DNA of 64,000 nucleotides from Marinobacter salarius (GTDB lineage Bacteria > Pseudomonadota > Gammaproteobacteria > Pseudomonadales > Oleiphilaceae), in assembly GCF_032922745.1 (NCBI RefSeq), contig NZ_CP136693.1:3658001-3722000 (forward strand), written 5' to 3'. The notes under the pieces were generated by a model that ran no database searches, was not told the origin of the DNA, and saw only the letters and a program-made list of their open reading frames with translations. Positions 37,793-47,234 of the stretch are shown here, piece by piece. The stretch's first letter is position 1. Every line of letters starts with the position of its first letter. The position numbers and the translations under genes are program-made.

Positions 37793-40700
37793 TTAGCTGA
37801 ACCAACGCCTCGCATTACGGAACATTCGGATCCATGGCGCGTCTTCACCCCAATCGGCAGGGTGCCACGAAAGCTGGGAGGTTCTGAATACCCGCTCGGG
37901 ATGGGGCATCAAGATAGTGACCCGTCCATCCCTTGTGGTCACACCGGTTATGCCCGCCTCGGATCCGTTGGGGTTCCATGGGTAACGTGTGGTGACCTCG
38001 CCGCGGTTATCCACGTAGCGCAGCGCAATCAGCTCGCTATCACTCAGTTGATCTGCAGACGTTCCGGCCGGGAACTCAACCTTGCCCTCACCATGGGCAA
38101 CCGCTATCGGCATCCTGGAACCGGCCATGCCCTCCATGAAAGCCGATGGAGAAGCGGGCACCTCCGCCATCACCAACCGGGCTTCGAACTGCTCCGACTG
38201 GTTACGTACGAAACGCGGCCAGCCTTCACTGCCGGGAATCAGTTCGTGCAGGTTAGACAGCATCTGACAACCATTACAAACGCCAAGCGCCAAGGTGTCC
38301 TGGCGGTTGAAGAATGCGGCAAACTGATCACGAACCCGATCATTGAACAGGATGGACTTGGCCCAGCCCTCACCTGCACCCAGGACATCCCCGTAAGAGA
38401 AGCCACCACAGGCTACCAGGCTGTTGAACCCTTCCAGGGAAACACGGCCAGAGAGCAAGTCACTCATGTGAATATCCACGGACTCGAACCCGGCACGGTC
38501 AAAGGCGGCTGCCATTTCAACCTGTCCATTCACACCCTGCTCCCGCAGCACCGCCACTCGAGGCCTGGCCCCTGTGTTGATGTATGGCGCAGAAATATCG
38601 TCGTTGATGTCGAACGTCAGCTCCGCGTGAAGTCCCGGGTCACTGCTGTCCAGCAGGTTGTCGAACTCCTCCTGAGCGCAATCGGCGTTGTCACGGAGCG
38701 ACTGTACGCGGTAGCTGGTTTCCGCCCAAAGGCGCTGCAGATCCGTCCGCGGTCGGGATATAACCGACTGCCCCTCAAAGGTATAGCGAATGTGGTCGTC
38801 CTGGTTGACGGTACCGATCACCGAGGTGTGGTCACCAAGACCCGCTGCCGAGAACTGCTGCAGTACAAACCCGGTATCCTCCCGACGAACCTGGATCACA
38901 GCGCCAAGCTCCTCGTTAAAGAGCTCACGAGGGAACTGGGACGCATCTTCCGCAAGACCATCCAGCTTGATGTCTATACCGGTGTGCCCGGCAAAGCTCA
39001 TCTCAGCGAGGGTGACGAACAGTCCACCATCCGAACGGTCATGGTACGCCAGCAGCTTGCTGTCTGCGTTCAGGCCCTGGATAACCGCGAAAAACGCTTT
39101 GATGTCTTCCGGATCGTCCAGATCTGGTGCTACCGCACCCACCTGCCGGTAGACCTGTGCCAGTGCCGAACCGCCGAGGCGATTCTGTCCCGCCGCAAGG
39201 TCGATCAGAATCAGATCCGTATCCCCGGCATCTGTCGCCAACTGAGGGGTCAATGTTCTGTCTACATCCGTCACCGGTGCGAAACCGCTGATGATGAGCG
39301 ACAACGGGGCCGTAACACTTTTTTGCTCACCGCCATCCTCTTCCCAGACCGTCTTCATGGACATGGAATCCTTGCCCACCGGAATGGTGATACCCAATGC
39401 AGGACAAAGCTCCATACCAACCGCACGAACGGTTTCATAAAGGTTCTCATCCTCACCCGGGTGCCCTGCCGCGGCCATCCAGTTGGCGGACAGTCGAATA
39501 TCCGACAATTTGGCGACAGGGGCGGCCGCCAGGTTAGTAATCACTTCGCCGACTGCCATGCGCCCGGATGCCGGCGCATCGATAACCGCTACCGGTGTGC
39601 GCTCACCCATGGCCATGGCTTCGCCTGTTTTCACATCAAAAGACGACGAGGTAACCGCCACATCACTGACAGGCACCTGCCAGGGGCCCGCCATCTGGTC
39701 CCGCGCGACAAGCCCGGTAATGGTCCGGTCACCAATGGTGATCAGAAAACTCTTGGAGCCCACGGACGGCAGCCTCAAAACACGGCTTACCGCATCGTTC
39801 AGATCAATCTTCGTGGAATCAAAAATAGGCTTGGTGAATGAGGACCGCGACACGCTGCGGTGCATGCGGGGCGGCTTGCCAAACAGCACGTCCATCGGCA
39901 AATCAACAGGGCGATCGTCGAAATAGGAATCCCCGAGTTCGAGATGGTGGGCCTCGGAGGCTTCGCCAATCACCGCATAGGGGCAGCGCTCACGGCGGCA
40001 CAGGGCATCAAACTGTTCAAGATTCTCCGGCGCCACCGCCATCACGTAACGTTCCTGGGATTCGTTACACCAGATTTCCAGCGGTGACATGCCCGGCTCG
40101 TCGCTGGGAATGTCACGCAGTTCAAAACGGCCACCACGACCACCGTCCTTGACCAGCTCCGGCATGGCATTGGAAAGGCCGCCGGCCCCTACGTCATGAA
40201 TAAAGCATATGGGGTTGTCGTCTCCCATTTGCCAGCAACGATCAATCACTTCCTGGCAGCGACGCTCCATTTCCGGGTTATCCCGCTGGACCGAAGCAAA
40301 GTCCAAGTTCTCGTTGCTGGATCCGGAATCCATGGACGATGCAGCACCGCCACCCAGACCAATCAACATGGACGGGCCACCAAGGACGATCAACTTGGCA
40401 CCCACAGGAATATTGCCTTTCTCCACATGGCTCGCCCGGATATTACCCAGGCCGCCGGCGATCATGATGGGCTTGTGATAACCGCGTACCTCTTCGCCAC
40501 CGGCACCGGGCGCTACTTCCTCGAAGGTCCGGAAATACCCGGCGAGATTGGGGCGGCCGAACTCATTGTTGAAGGCAGCACCACCAATGGGGCCTTCAAT
40601 CATGATATCCAGGGGCGAGGCAATTCGCTCCGGCTTACCGTAACCAAGTTCCCAGGGCTGCGGATCATTCGGGAGGTTAAGGTTGGATACTGTGAACCCG

Positions 40701-41698
40701 CTGAGGCCCGCCTTCGGCTTGGAGCCGCGCCCGGTTGCCCCTTCATCACGGATCTCACCACCAGAGCCCGTTGCAGCACCGGCTGCCGGCGCTATCGCAG
40801 TGGGGTGGTTGTGGGTTTCCACTTTCATCAGGATATGGATATCTTCCTCATGATAGCGATAAACACCGGTTTCTGGCTCCGGGAAGAAGCGCCCCCCACG
40901 ACTGCCGGCAATGACCGACGCGTTGTCCTTATAAGCGGAAAGCACGCCCTCACTGTTCATCTCAAAGGTATTGCGAATCATCGCAAACAGGGATTTTTCC
41001 TGCCCTTCACCGTCAATATCCCAGGAGGCGTTGAAAATCTTGTGGCGGCAATGTTCTGAGTTGGCCTGCGCGAACATCATCAACTCAACATCGGTGGGGT
41101 CACGTTCCAGATCCGAGAAGGACTTAACCAGGTAATCGATCTCATCTTCCGCCAGCGCCAGGCCCAGTGAGCGATTGGCGTCTACCAGTGCCTGACGCCC
41201 GCCAGAAAGCACCGGAACACGGTTAAGGGTGCGCGGCTCGTCGGTATGGAACAACAATTCCGCACCGCCCATCTCGTGGAAGACTTTCTGGGTCATGCGG
41301 TCGTGAAGCAACGCCGCAATCTTCTCCCGCTGCTCGAGGCTCAGCTTGCGGTTGGCTTTCACGTAATAGGCGATACCCCGCTCAATCCGCCGAATCTGCC
41401 GCAGGCCACAGTTGCGGGCGATGTCCGTCGCCTTGCTTGACCAGGGTGAAAGGGTGCCCGGGCGCGGAACCACCAGGAAAAGTACGCCGTCAGGCTCTTC
41501 GGCGGAAACACTGGGACCGTAGGTCAGCAGGCGATCAAGTACCGCCTGATCGGATTCGGACAGCGGGAATTCAAGATCCGTGAAGTGCATGAACTCGGCA
41601 TACACATGTTCCACCGCAGGCACGATGTCCTGGAGGCGAGTATGCAGCTTGCGGGAACGAAAGGGCGAGAGCGCGGGAGCGCCGCGAAGTTCAAGCAT
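37793..41698 (-). CDS. purL: Phosphoribosylformylglycinamidine synthase
   Basis: This large single-chain enzyme makes FGAM from FGAR, glutamine and ATP, the fourth step of purine synthesis. I set the start at the ATG at 41698 (MLELRGAPALSPFR, the usual PurL N-terminus), giving 1301 residues against 1295 in E. coli; the frame stays open to 41881. Visible landmarks are MFAQANSEHCRHKIF, the ATP-binding VETHNHPTAIAP, GLGGGAASS in the first synthetase half, GKDSMSMKT in the second, and a C-terminal amidotransferase with ALGVCNGCQML (nucleophile Cys) and MPHPERVFR. It is transcribed divergently from mltF. Confidence 0.97.
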   Translation of the reverse strand: MLELRGAPALSPFRSRKLHTRLQDIVPAVEHVYAEFMHFTDLEFPLSESDQAVLDRLLTYGPSVSAEEPDGVLFLVVPRPGTLSPWSSKATDIARNCGLRQIRRIERGIAYYVKANRKLSLEQREKIAALLHDRMTQKVFHEMGGAELLFHTDEPRTLNRVPVLSGGRQALVDANRSLGLALAEDEIDYLVKSFSDLERDPTDVELMMFAQANSEHCRHKIFNASWDIDGEGQEKSLFAMIRNTFEMNSEGVLSAYKDNASVIAGSRGGRFFPEPETGVYRYHEEDIHILMKVETHNHPTAIAPAAGAATGSGGEIRDEGATGRGSKPKAGLSGFTVSNLNLPNDPQPWELGYGKPERIASPLDIMIEGPIGGAAFNNEFGRPNLAGYFRTFEEVAPGAGGEEVRGYHKPIMIAGGLGNIRASHVEKGNIPVGAKLIVLGGPSMLIGLGGGAASSMDSGSSNENLDFASVQRDNPEMERRCQEVIDRCWQMGDDNPICFIHDVGAGGLSNAMPELVKDGGRGGRFELRDIPSDEPGMSPLEIWCNESQERYVMAVAPENLEQFDALCRRERCPYAVIGEASEAHHLELGDSYFDDRPVDLPMDVLFGKPPRMHRSVSRSSFTKPIFDSTKIDLNDAVSRVLRLPSVGSKSFLITIGDRTITGLVARDQMAGPWQVPVSDVAVTSSSFDVKTGEAMAMGERTPVAVIDAPASGRMAVGEVITNLAAAPVAKLSDIRLSANWMAAAGHPGEDENLYETVRAVGMELCPALGITIPVGKDSMSMKTVWEEDGGEQKSVTAPLSLIISGFAPVTDVDRTLTPQLATDAGDTDLILIDLAAGQNRLGGSALAQVYRQVGAVAPDLDDPEDIKAFFAVIQGLNADSKLLAYHDRSDGGLFVTLAEMSFAGHTGIDIKLDGLAEDASQFPRELFNEELGAVIQVRREDTGFVLQQFSAAGLGDHTSVIGTVNQDDHIRYTFEGQSVISRPRTDLQRLWAETSYRVQSLRDNADCAQEEFDNLLDSSDPGLHAELTFDINDDISAPYINTGARPRVAVLREQGVNGQVEMAAAFDRAGFESVDIHMSDLLSGRVSLEGFNSLVACGGFSYGDVLGAGEGWAKSILFNDRVRDQFAAFFNRQDTLALGVCNGCQMLSNLHELIPGSEGWPRFVRNQSEQFEARLVMAEVPASPSAFMEGMAGSRMPIAVAHGEGKVEFPAGTSADQLSDSELIALRYVDNRGEVTTRYPWNPNGSEAGITGVTTRDGRVTILMPHPERVFRTSQLSWHPADWGEDAPWIRMFRNARRWFS

Positions 41699-42111
41699 GA
41701 TCAAAACCTGTACGCGCGAGACTGGGAGCCGGGGCAGCATCCTGTGTTCCGTATCGACGGAGTGAAAGGTAAACAGGAAAAGGCCGGCCATCTGAAAGGC
41801 CGCAATGATACTTGAAACACGCACCGGGATACAGCGCCAAAAGGTTATAAACCGACCGCTATAATTTACATTGTTTTGCACAGTAACTGAGCAGATTCAT
41901 TGACCACTCCGGTGTGACCGGGGATCATTACAGATGAGCCAGGGAGGCTCCGTATTGAGTGAACATCGGTTAAACTCCCCAAAGCTGTGCTGGCATGCCA
42001 CTTGCTGCTTTTTTAGTAACGCAAGAAGTGTGAGCGAGGTAGCAGGGAGTGATCGGACATCAGGGGATATACCGTAACACTCAGCGTCCTGCATCAAGGG
42101 AGTTCAGGAAT
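41699..42111. other. Divergent promoter region between purL and mltF
   Basis: About 410 bases without a convincing gene. It holds a perfect -10 hexamer TATAAT on the plus strand (41860-41865) without a good -35, and a sigma-54-like element nearer to mltF. A 47-codon reading frame at 41933-42076 has no support. Confidence 0.5.
41991..42006 (+). promoter_or_regulatory. Sigma-54-like promoter upstream of mltF
   Basis: The sequence TGGCATGCCACTTGCT matches the -24/-12 consensus TGGCAC-N5-TTGC(A/T), with GG and GC 10 nt apart, and lies about 105 nt before the chosen mltF start. No enhancer-binding protein gene is nearby, so this is a motif-based suggestion. Confidence 0.4.
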
Positions 42112-43629
42112 TTGCCTAGAAACCGTCGTCAGCCGTACACGGCCATCGCGAAATACACCTGCCTACTGTCAATAATCCTGACAGTTGCAGGATGCTCAAG
42201 GCCAAGCACACTTCAGGAAATCCGTTCTGAGGGAGTGCTTCACGTTATTACCCGGAATGCCCCCTCGGTTTATTTTGAAGGCCGTGACGGCCCCACCGGT
42301 TATGACTACGAACTGGCGCGCCTGTTCGCAGAGGATCTGGGCGTTGAACTCAAGGTTCGCGTCGCGAAGGACAACACCAGCGTGCTGTCGATACTTGATC
42401 AGGACTACGCCCACATCGGTCTGGCAGGGCTTTCCTCACGCCCTGATTTTCAGCAGCGTTACCAAAAGGTTGCAAACGGCATCGAAGCCGAATCCGTCGT
42501 GGTCTATAACCGCGAAGTCGACCGCCCGACCTCCCTGGAAGATCTGGAGGGACAGACTATCCACCTGGTGGCGGACAGCAATCACGAACACCAACTGGAA
42601 CAGTTCAGTGCCAACAACAGCGGCCTTCAGTGGACCATGCACGCCGGTCTGGACGCCGCTGGCATCCTCTCGCGGGTGGAATCCGGCGAGTTCCCGCTGG
42701 CCATCGTGTCTTCCAATGAGCTCGAGTTGAACCATGTGTTCTTCCCGATGGTGAAGAGCGCGTTCAGCCTCGGAGAGCCTGAGCCATTACTGTGGCTCTT
42801 TCCCCATGAGCAGGACCAGAGCCTGGCAAATGCCGCCGAGCAGTTTATTCAGGAGCTGCGGGACGACGGCACACTGGCGCATATTTCCGAGCGATTCTAC
42901 GGTCATCTCGACCGCCTGGACTATGTTGGCGCGCGGACCTTTGTTCATCACGTAGAAAACCGCCTGCCCAAATACGAAAGCCTGTTTCGCGACTACGCCA
43001 AGACCTACGAGCTGGACTGGCGACTGCTGGCCGCAATGGGCTACCAGGAGTCCCACTGGCGCCCCAATGCGGTCTCGCCGACCGGTGTTCGCGGCCTGAT
43101 GATGCTAACGCGGAACACTGCCAGCCATATTGGCATCAACAATCGTCTCGATGCCGAGGAAAGCATCCAGGGTGGCGCAAAATATTTCACCATCGTACAT
43201 AGCCGGGTCCCTGATCGCATTCCGGAACCGGACCGAACCTGGTTTGCCCTCGCCTCCTACAACGTTGGCTGGGGCCATGTGGAAGATGCCCGCAGGCTGA
43301 CCGAGGGCGCCGGCAGAAATCCTGACCGCTGGATGGACGTCAAAGAATTCCTGCCACTGCTGGCCCAGAAGGAATGGTATTCCAAAACGCGGTTTGGCTA
43401 CGCCAGGGGGCATGAACCGGTGATTTACGTTCAGAACATACGCCGCTACTACGATTTCCTGGCCTGGCTGTCGGAGCCAACGAAGGTAGTGGAAACTGAG
43501 GAAAAGCCCTGGTTTAAAGAGCTGGAGGGTATGGAAAAGATTGTCGGCCCCGTCGAAGGCAAGGAAAACAACAGCGACATCAGGGCGTCGCTGCCAGAGG
43601 AACTCGGTTTCGTTCCACCAACGCTATAG
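42112..43629 (+). CDS. mltF: Membrane-bound lytic murein transglycosylase F
   Basis: The protein combines a periplasmic solute-binding-like domain (about residues 45-275, LHVITRNAPSVYFEGRDGPTGYDYELARLFA) with a lysozyme-like SLT domain (about 290-440; catalytic Glu313 in AAMGYQESHWRPNAVSPTGVRGLMML). It cleaves peptidoglycan strands at the outer membrane. From the TTG at 42112 (ribosome binding site AAGGGAG) the product has 505 residues and a lipoprotein signal ending LLSIILTVAGC. An in-frame GTG at 42049 would add 21 residues and is also preceded by GAGG. The gene ends with a 6-bp overlap with recX on the other strand. Confidence 0.93.
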   Translation: MPRNRRQPYTAIAKYTCLLSIILTVAGCSRPSTLQEIRSEGVLHVITRNAPSVYFEGRDGPTGYDYELARLFAEDLGVELKVRVAKDNTSVLSILDQDYAHIGLAGLSSRPDFQQRYQKVANGIEAESVVVYNREVDRPTSLEDLEGQTIHLVADSNHEHQLEQFSANNSGLQWTMHAGLDAAGILSRVESGEFPLAIVSSNELELNHVFFPMVKSAFSLGEPEPLLWLFPHEQDQSLANAAEQFIQELRDDGTLAHISERFYGHLDRLDYVGARTFVHHVENRLPKYESLFRDYAKTYELDWRLLAAMGYQESHWRPNAVSPTGVRGLMMLTRNTASHIGINNRLDAEESIQGGAKYFTIVHSRVPDRIPEPDRTWFALASYNVGWGHVEDARRLTEGAGRNPDRWMDVKEFLPLLAQKEWYSKTRFGYARGHEPVIYVQNIRRYYDFLAWLSEPTKVVETEEKPWFKELEGMEKIVGPVEGKENNSDIRASLPEELGFVPPTL

Positions 43630-44091
43630 CCTCTGATCAAGCGCGTTTTCCACGTGTTCCGAGGAAAACCCCCGACGGGCAAGAAAGCGAGCCTGACGGG
43701 CCTTTTCATCCCAGTCATCGCGAATATCGCTGAGCCCGAATCGTTTTTCCCGAAGCAACGTCGCCCGATCGGACCAGTCCGTGTCATTCATCGCCCTGAC
43801 GCAGAGCGGCGTCTCCTGGATGCCCCTTTGCTGGAGTTCAGCCTGTATTCTCAACGGTCCATAGCCAAGATCCATTCGCTGCCGGGCGTAGACCTCGGCG
43901 AACCGCTCGTCGCTTAACCAACCTTCGGCTTCATAGTCGTCCAGAACCTGTTCAATCACATCCGATTCGATCTTCCTTTGCTTGAGCTTCAGAGCGAGCT
44001 CCAAACGGCTGTGTTCCCGTCGGGCGAGCAGACGCAGCGCGGCAGAACGCGCCTTGTGGTCCTGATCTTCCGGATTTGGTGCTTTTCCCAT
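43624..44091 (-). CDS. recX: Regulatory protein RecX
   Basis: This 155-residue all-helical protein modulates RecA filaments. RecX features are ALRLLARREHSRLELALKL at the start, the repeat GWLSDERFAEVYARQRM in the middle and LARRGFSSEHVENAL at the end. In many gammaproteobacteria recX follows recA directly; here the gene upstream is transcribed the other way, so recX stands apart from recA. The stop codon overlaps the end of mltF. Confidence 0.93.
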   Translation of the reverse strand: MGKAPNPEDQDHKARSAALRLLARREHSRLELALKLKQRKIESDVIEQVLDDYEAEGWLSDERFAEVYARQRMDLGYGPLRIQAELQQRGIQETPLCVRAMNDTDWSDRATLLREKRFGLSDIRDDWDEKARQARFLARRGFSSEHVENALDQRL

Positions 44092-44276
44092 TCAGACTCT
44101 TCCCGCAAATGCCGACAAAACGCTAGACTAGCCCCCACCTAATACAGCTGACCATTCAATTCCTTGGATCGATCAGCTGACGTACCCGGCACCCGGAACT
44201 CCGGACAACGCCGATGGCTGGTGCCTGCTTACTTTGCCGGCACCGGGAACTGGTTTCAATATCAAAGGACAACCCC

Positions 44277-46742
44277 ATGGCCGCATTCATCCAGAAACTG
44301 TTTGGAAATCGCAAGGCAACCGCGACTGCCGTTACCGCTCGCAAGGAAGCCACGAAAGAAGAGGCCGACAGGACCAGCAGGCAGGATGACCAGCGAGAGC
44401 TGCAGGCAAAAACACTAAAAGCCAACCCGACCGAAGGCGAACTCGAAGAACTGGCCACTGGCGGCCTGACAGCAGGAATACGCAGCGAGGCCGCGGAAGC
44501 ACTGACTGAAAAGGCCACCCTGCAGCGCGTCCAGAAGCTTGCCAAAGGCAAGGACAAAGGGGTCTATCAAATCGTTCGCCAGAAGCTACAACGGATTCGC
44601 GACGACGAAGATCGACAACGAAAACTGGCCGAAACCATCCAAACCATCGTGCGCCACGCGGTTGAGCAGGCCCGTAGCGACGACACGAAGTTGTTTGAGG
44701 CGCGCCTGGACGCCCTCCTTCAGAAATGGACTGATGTGGAAGCTCAGGCCTCACAGGAACAGACCACGGAGTTCCTGCAGGCTGTTCACCAATGCCGCGA
44801 ACGGCTGCGCGAGATGCAGGCCGAAAAGGACCAGCTCAGACATCAGCAAGAGCAAAAGAGCCAGCGGGCCGAAACGCTGTCCTTACTGGAAGACACCCTT
44901 GATGAACTGAAACATCAGGACCCGGATCTGGAGCCTTCCCTTGCCTCCCTGGATGCCTTGCAGAAAACCCAGGAGAACCGCTGGCTGGAAGCCACCCGGG
45001 ACGCCCAGGTGGAGAAACAGGAACAGAAAACCTACGAGAACCTGATGCAGTCGCTGCGGGGTTATATATCCGCAGTCAAGCGCCTCGGCCAGCACCGCGA
45101 CGAGATCATGGCATTGCAGGCTACCGACAGCAGTGACACCGATGATAGCAAGCAGACCGATCAAGCCAGCGTAATACTGGAAAACGTCGACTGGCCCCGC
45201 GATTTCAGGCGCCCCACTGTGCTGGACACTCTGAACCGCATTGCAGGAAAACCCCGCCCTGCAAAAACCGACAAACCAGACTCTGAAGAACAGAAGGCCA
45301 TGGCTGATTCGCTTCGGCAGGTGTTGGATAAGCTGGAGGAAGCTCTCGAAGCCAAGCAGTTGAAGGAGTCCCGCCAGCACTTCAAGGCCGCTCAACAACT
45401 GGCAAAAGGTCTCGATCATCGCCATGGCAAATCACTGCAACCAAGAATGCACCTGCTCGGCGGCCAGCTTCGCGAACTGACAGACTGGCAGGGCTTTGCA
45501 ACGCGCCCGAAACAGGAGTCACTGTGCGAACAGATGGAATACCTGGCAAACCAGCCCATGGAACCGGAAGCCAAGGCTGAGCGCATCAAGGAACTGCAGA
45601 ACGAGTGGCGGGGTTTGGGAGGTTCTTCTGATCGCGATCTATGGTCACGGTTCAAGCAGGCCTCGGATCAGGCGTATGAGCCCTGCAAGGCCTATTTTTC
45701 CGCCAAGTCCGGGCTGAAACAGGCAAACCTGGAAACCCGCAAGACGATTTGCGATCAGTTGGGCACGTTCCTCGACAACGCCGACTGGAATAACATTGAC
45801 TGGAAAACGGCTGAACGCATACATCAGACCGCACGTGAAGAGTGGAAAGCGGCCTGGCCCGTGGAATTTCGCGACAATCGCCCGGTTCAGAAACGATTCG
45901 ACGATTTGCTAAAACAGCTTGAGGCGCCGTTGGATACCGAGCGCAAGAAAAACGAAGCTCTCAAGCAGGGCATCGTTGAGCGAGCGGAAGCCCTGATTGA
46001 ACACGAGCCTCTGGGCGATGCCATGAATCAGGCGAAAGCGCTACAAACGGAGTGGACGAGCATTGGCATTACCCGCCACCGCGAAGACAGAAAACTGTGG
46101 CAGGCGTTCCGCAAAGCCTGCGATCAGATCTTCGCACGGCGGGATGCTCGCAGGGACGAACAGGAACAGCTTTCCCGCAAGGCGGATGAAAAAGCGGGAC
46201 CGATACTTGATGCCAGCCAATCCGCGGGTTCCGATAGCACTCTTGACGGGCTCAAAGCGACACTGTCTGAACTTGACTCTCTCAGGAACGAGCCTTTGTC
46301 TGCGGACAGCAGGGATCGGGTTGGTCAGGAACGCAGTCGCCTTTCGGGGCTGGTTTCGACCCGCCAGCTACAGGAACAGATAGATACCTGGAAAAGTTGG
46401 ATCAATTCCCGGAGTTCGAGCGCCCTGGACAGCGACGCACTGCCACAGCACTGGGCCGGGCTGGCTGCCGATGTAGGCCAGCCAGACCCGGTAGAACTGG
46501 TTATTCGGGCGGAGATACTGGCGGAAGTGGCGTCACCAGCGGAAGACCAGGGCCGGCGTATGGAAATTCAGGTACAGCGGCTTGCCGAGGGTATGGGCAA
46601 CGCTTCCTCGGGCAGCGACAAATCAAGGCAGTTGGAAATGCTGGTTGCCAATTGGTGCCTGGTTCAACCTGTGGATGTTGTCAGTGAGCCCCTGGCTGAG
46701 CGGCTTGGTAAAGCGCTGGAGGCTATACTGCGGGAGAGCTAA
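44277..46742 (+). CDS. DUF349-repeat coiled-coil protein
   Basis: This 821-residue, highly charged helical protein contains several DUF349 units, recognisable as LQNEWRGLGGSSDRDLWSRFKQASDQAY, then EWKAAWPVEFRDNRPVQKRFDDLLKQL, then ALQTEWTSIGITRHREDRKLWQAFRKACDQIF. The first 400 residues are rich in E, Q, K and R and probably form long coiled coils. No enzyme motif is visible. I set the start at the ATG at 44277 because AAGGAC lies 8 nt before it; an upstream in-frame start at 44214 lacks one. The function of the family is unknown. Confidence 0.88.
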   Translation: MAAFIQKLFGNRKATATAVTARKEATKEEADRTSRQDDQRELQAKTLKANPTEGELEELATGGLTAGIRSEAAEALTEKATLQRVQKLAKGKDKGVYQIVRQKLQRIRDDEDRQRKLAETIQTIVRHAVEQARSDDTKLFEARLDALLQKWTDVEAQASQEQTTEFLQAVHQCRERLREMQAEKDQLRHQQEQKSQRAETLSLLEDTLDELKHQDPDLEPSLASLDALQKTQENRWLEATRDAQVEKQEQKTYENLMQSLRGYISAVKRLGQHRDEIMALQATDSSDTDDSKQTDQASVILENVDWPRDFRRPTVLDTLNRIAGKPRPAKTDKPDSEEQKAMADSLRQVLDKLEEALEAKQLKESRQHFKAAQQLAKGLDHRHGKSLQPRMHLLGGQLRELTDWQGFATRPKQESLCEQMEYLANQPMEPEAKAERIKELQNEWRGLGGSSDRDLWSRFKQASDQAYEPCKAYFSAKSGLKQANLETRKTICDQLGTFLDNADWNNIDWKTAERIHQTAREEWKAAWPVEFRDNRPVQKRFDDLLKQLEAPLDTERKKNEALKQGIVERAEALIEHEPLGDAMNQAKALQTEWTSIGITRHREDRKLWQAFRKACDQIFARRDARRDEQEQLSRKADEKAGPILDASQSAGSDSTLDGLKATLSELDSLRNEPLSADSRDRVGQERSRLSGLVSTRQLQEQIDTWKSWINSRSSSALDSDALPQHWAGLAADVGQPDPVELVIRAEILAEVASPAEDQGRRMEIQVQRLAEGMGNASSGSDKSRQLEMLVANWCLVQPVDVVSEPLAERLGKALEAILRES

Positions 46743-46800
46743 CCATCGCGCTGATGGCTTTTCATTCCCGCTGATGGCTCTTTTATTCGCGCTGATGGCT
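46743..46800. repeat. Three tandem copies of a 20-24 bp unit
   Basis: The core CGCTGATGGCT occurs three times in direct orientation (near 46748, 46770 and 46791). On the minus strand it encodes the end of the ComFB-like gene (KSHQR) and then repeats it past the stop codon, as if the gene's 3' end had been duplicated twice. Confidence 0.75.
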
Positions 46801-47046
46801 CTTCACAAACTCCCTGGCCTCCCGAACGGCGGTCAGGGCCTGTTTTTTCATGGTTTCGAGTTCGCCGTCGGCGAGGTAGAACATCATATCGATGCTGTGG
46901 CGGTAGTATTTGGCTGGTAGCCGATTCAGCGCCACACACATCACGTCGGTCAGGTAGTCCTGATTGTCACCATCCCCTCTCGTTTCATCAATGGCCTCCA
47001 CAACCAGCGGCTCGTAAAAGTTATCGATGGCATCTCTCAGGGACAT
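46783..47046 (-). CDS. ComFB-like small protein
   Basis: This 87-residue protein resembles the late competence protein ComFB family: NFYEPLVVEAIDE, then DYLTDVMCVALNRLPAKYYRHSIDMMFYLADGE. Members have been linked to cyclic nucleotide binding in some bacteria, but no function is established here. Its 3' end lies in a small tandem repeat, and the C-terminal KSHQRE is what the repeat copies. It converges with the DUF349 gene, 40 nt away. Confidence 0.85.
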   Translation of the reverse strand: MSLRDAIDNFYEPLVVEAIDETRGDGDNQDYLTDVMCVALNRLPAKYYRHSIDMMFYLADGELETMKKQALTAVREAREFVKSHQRE

Positions 47047-47129
47047 CGCCTTGCTCCTGCTTGTGATGGGTATCTGTCTACACCATAGAACCCTACCCTG
47101 AAATTGTCATGACCGGAGTGAGCAGTTTC

Positions 47130-47144
47130 GCCAATTCGATTGGC
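47130..47144. promoter_or_regulatory. Short palindrome upstream of the beta-oxidation genes
   Basis: The sequence GCCAATTCGATTGGC has 6-bp arms and a 3-bp spacer. It lies about 90 bp before the thiolase start and could be an operator, though it may also be chance. Confidence 0.3.
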
Positions 47145-47234
47145 AGTGCTCGTCATTACGCGCACCCGGCACGACCCGCTATGGTTACCCTTTGCAATGC
47201 TATTACTGAGTCAACGACCAACAGAGGACAGGAA

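Noticed and set aside
37862..39841. A 659-codon open frame on the plus strand opposite purL
   Set aside because: It is a shadow of the codon bias of purL; the opposite strand encodes a complete, well conserved enzyme, and this translation has no recognisable domain.
41933..42076. A 47-codon reading frame before mltF
   Set aside because: It has no ribosome binding site, overlaps the likely promoter and mltF leader, and its translation is not protein-like.
46743..46800. CRISPR-like repeat
   Set aside because: The three copies are adjacent, without spacers, and derive from the end of a coding gene.
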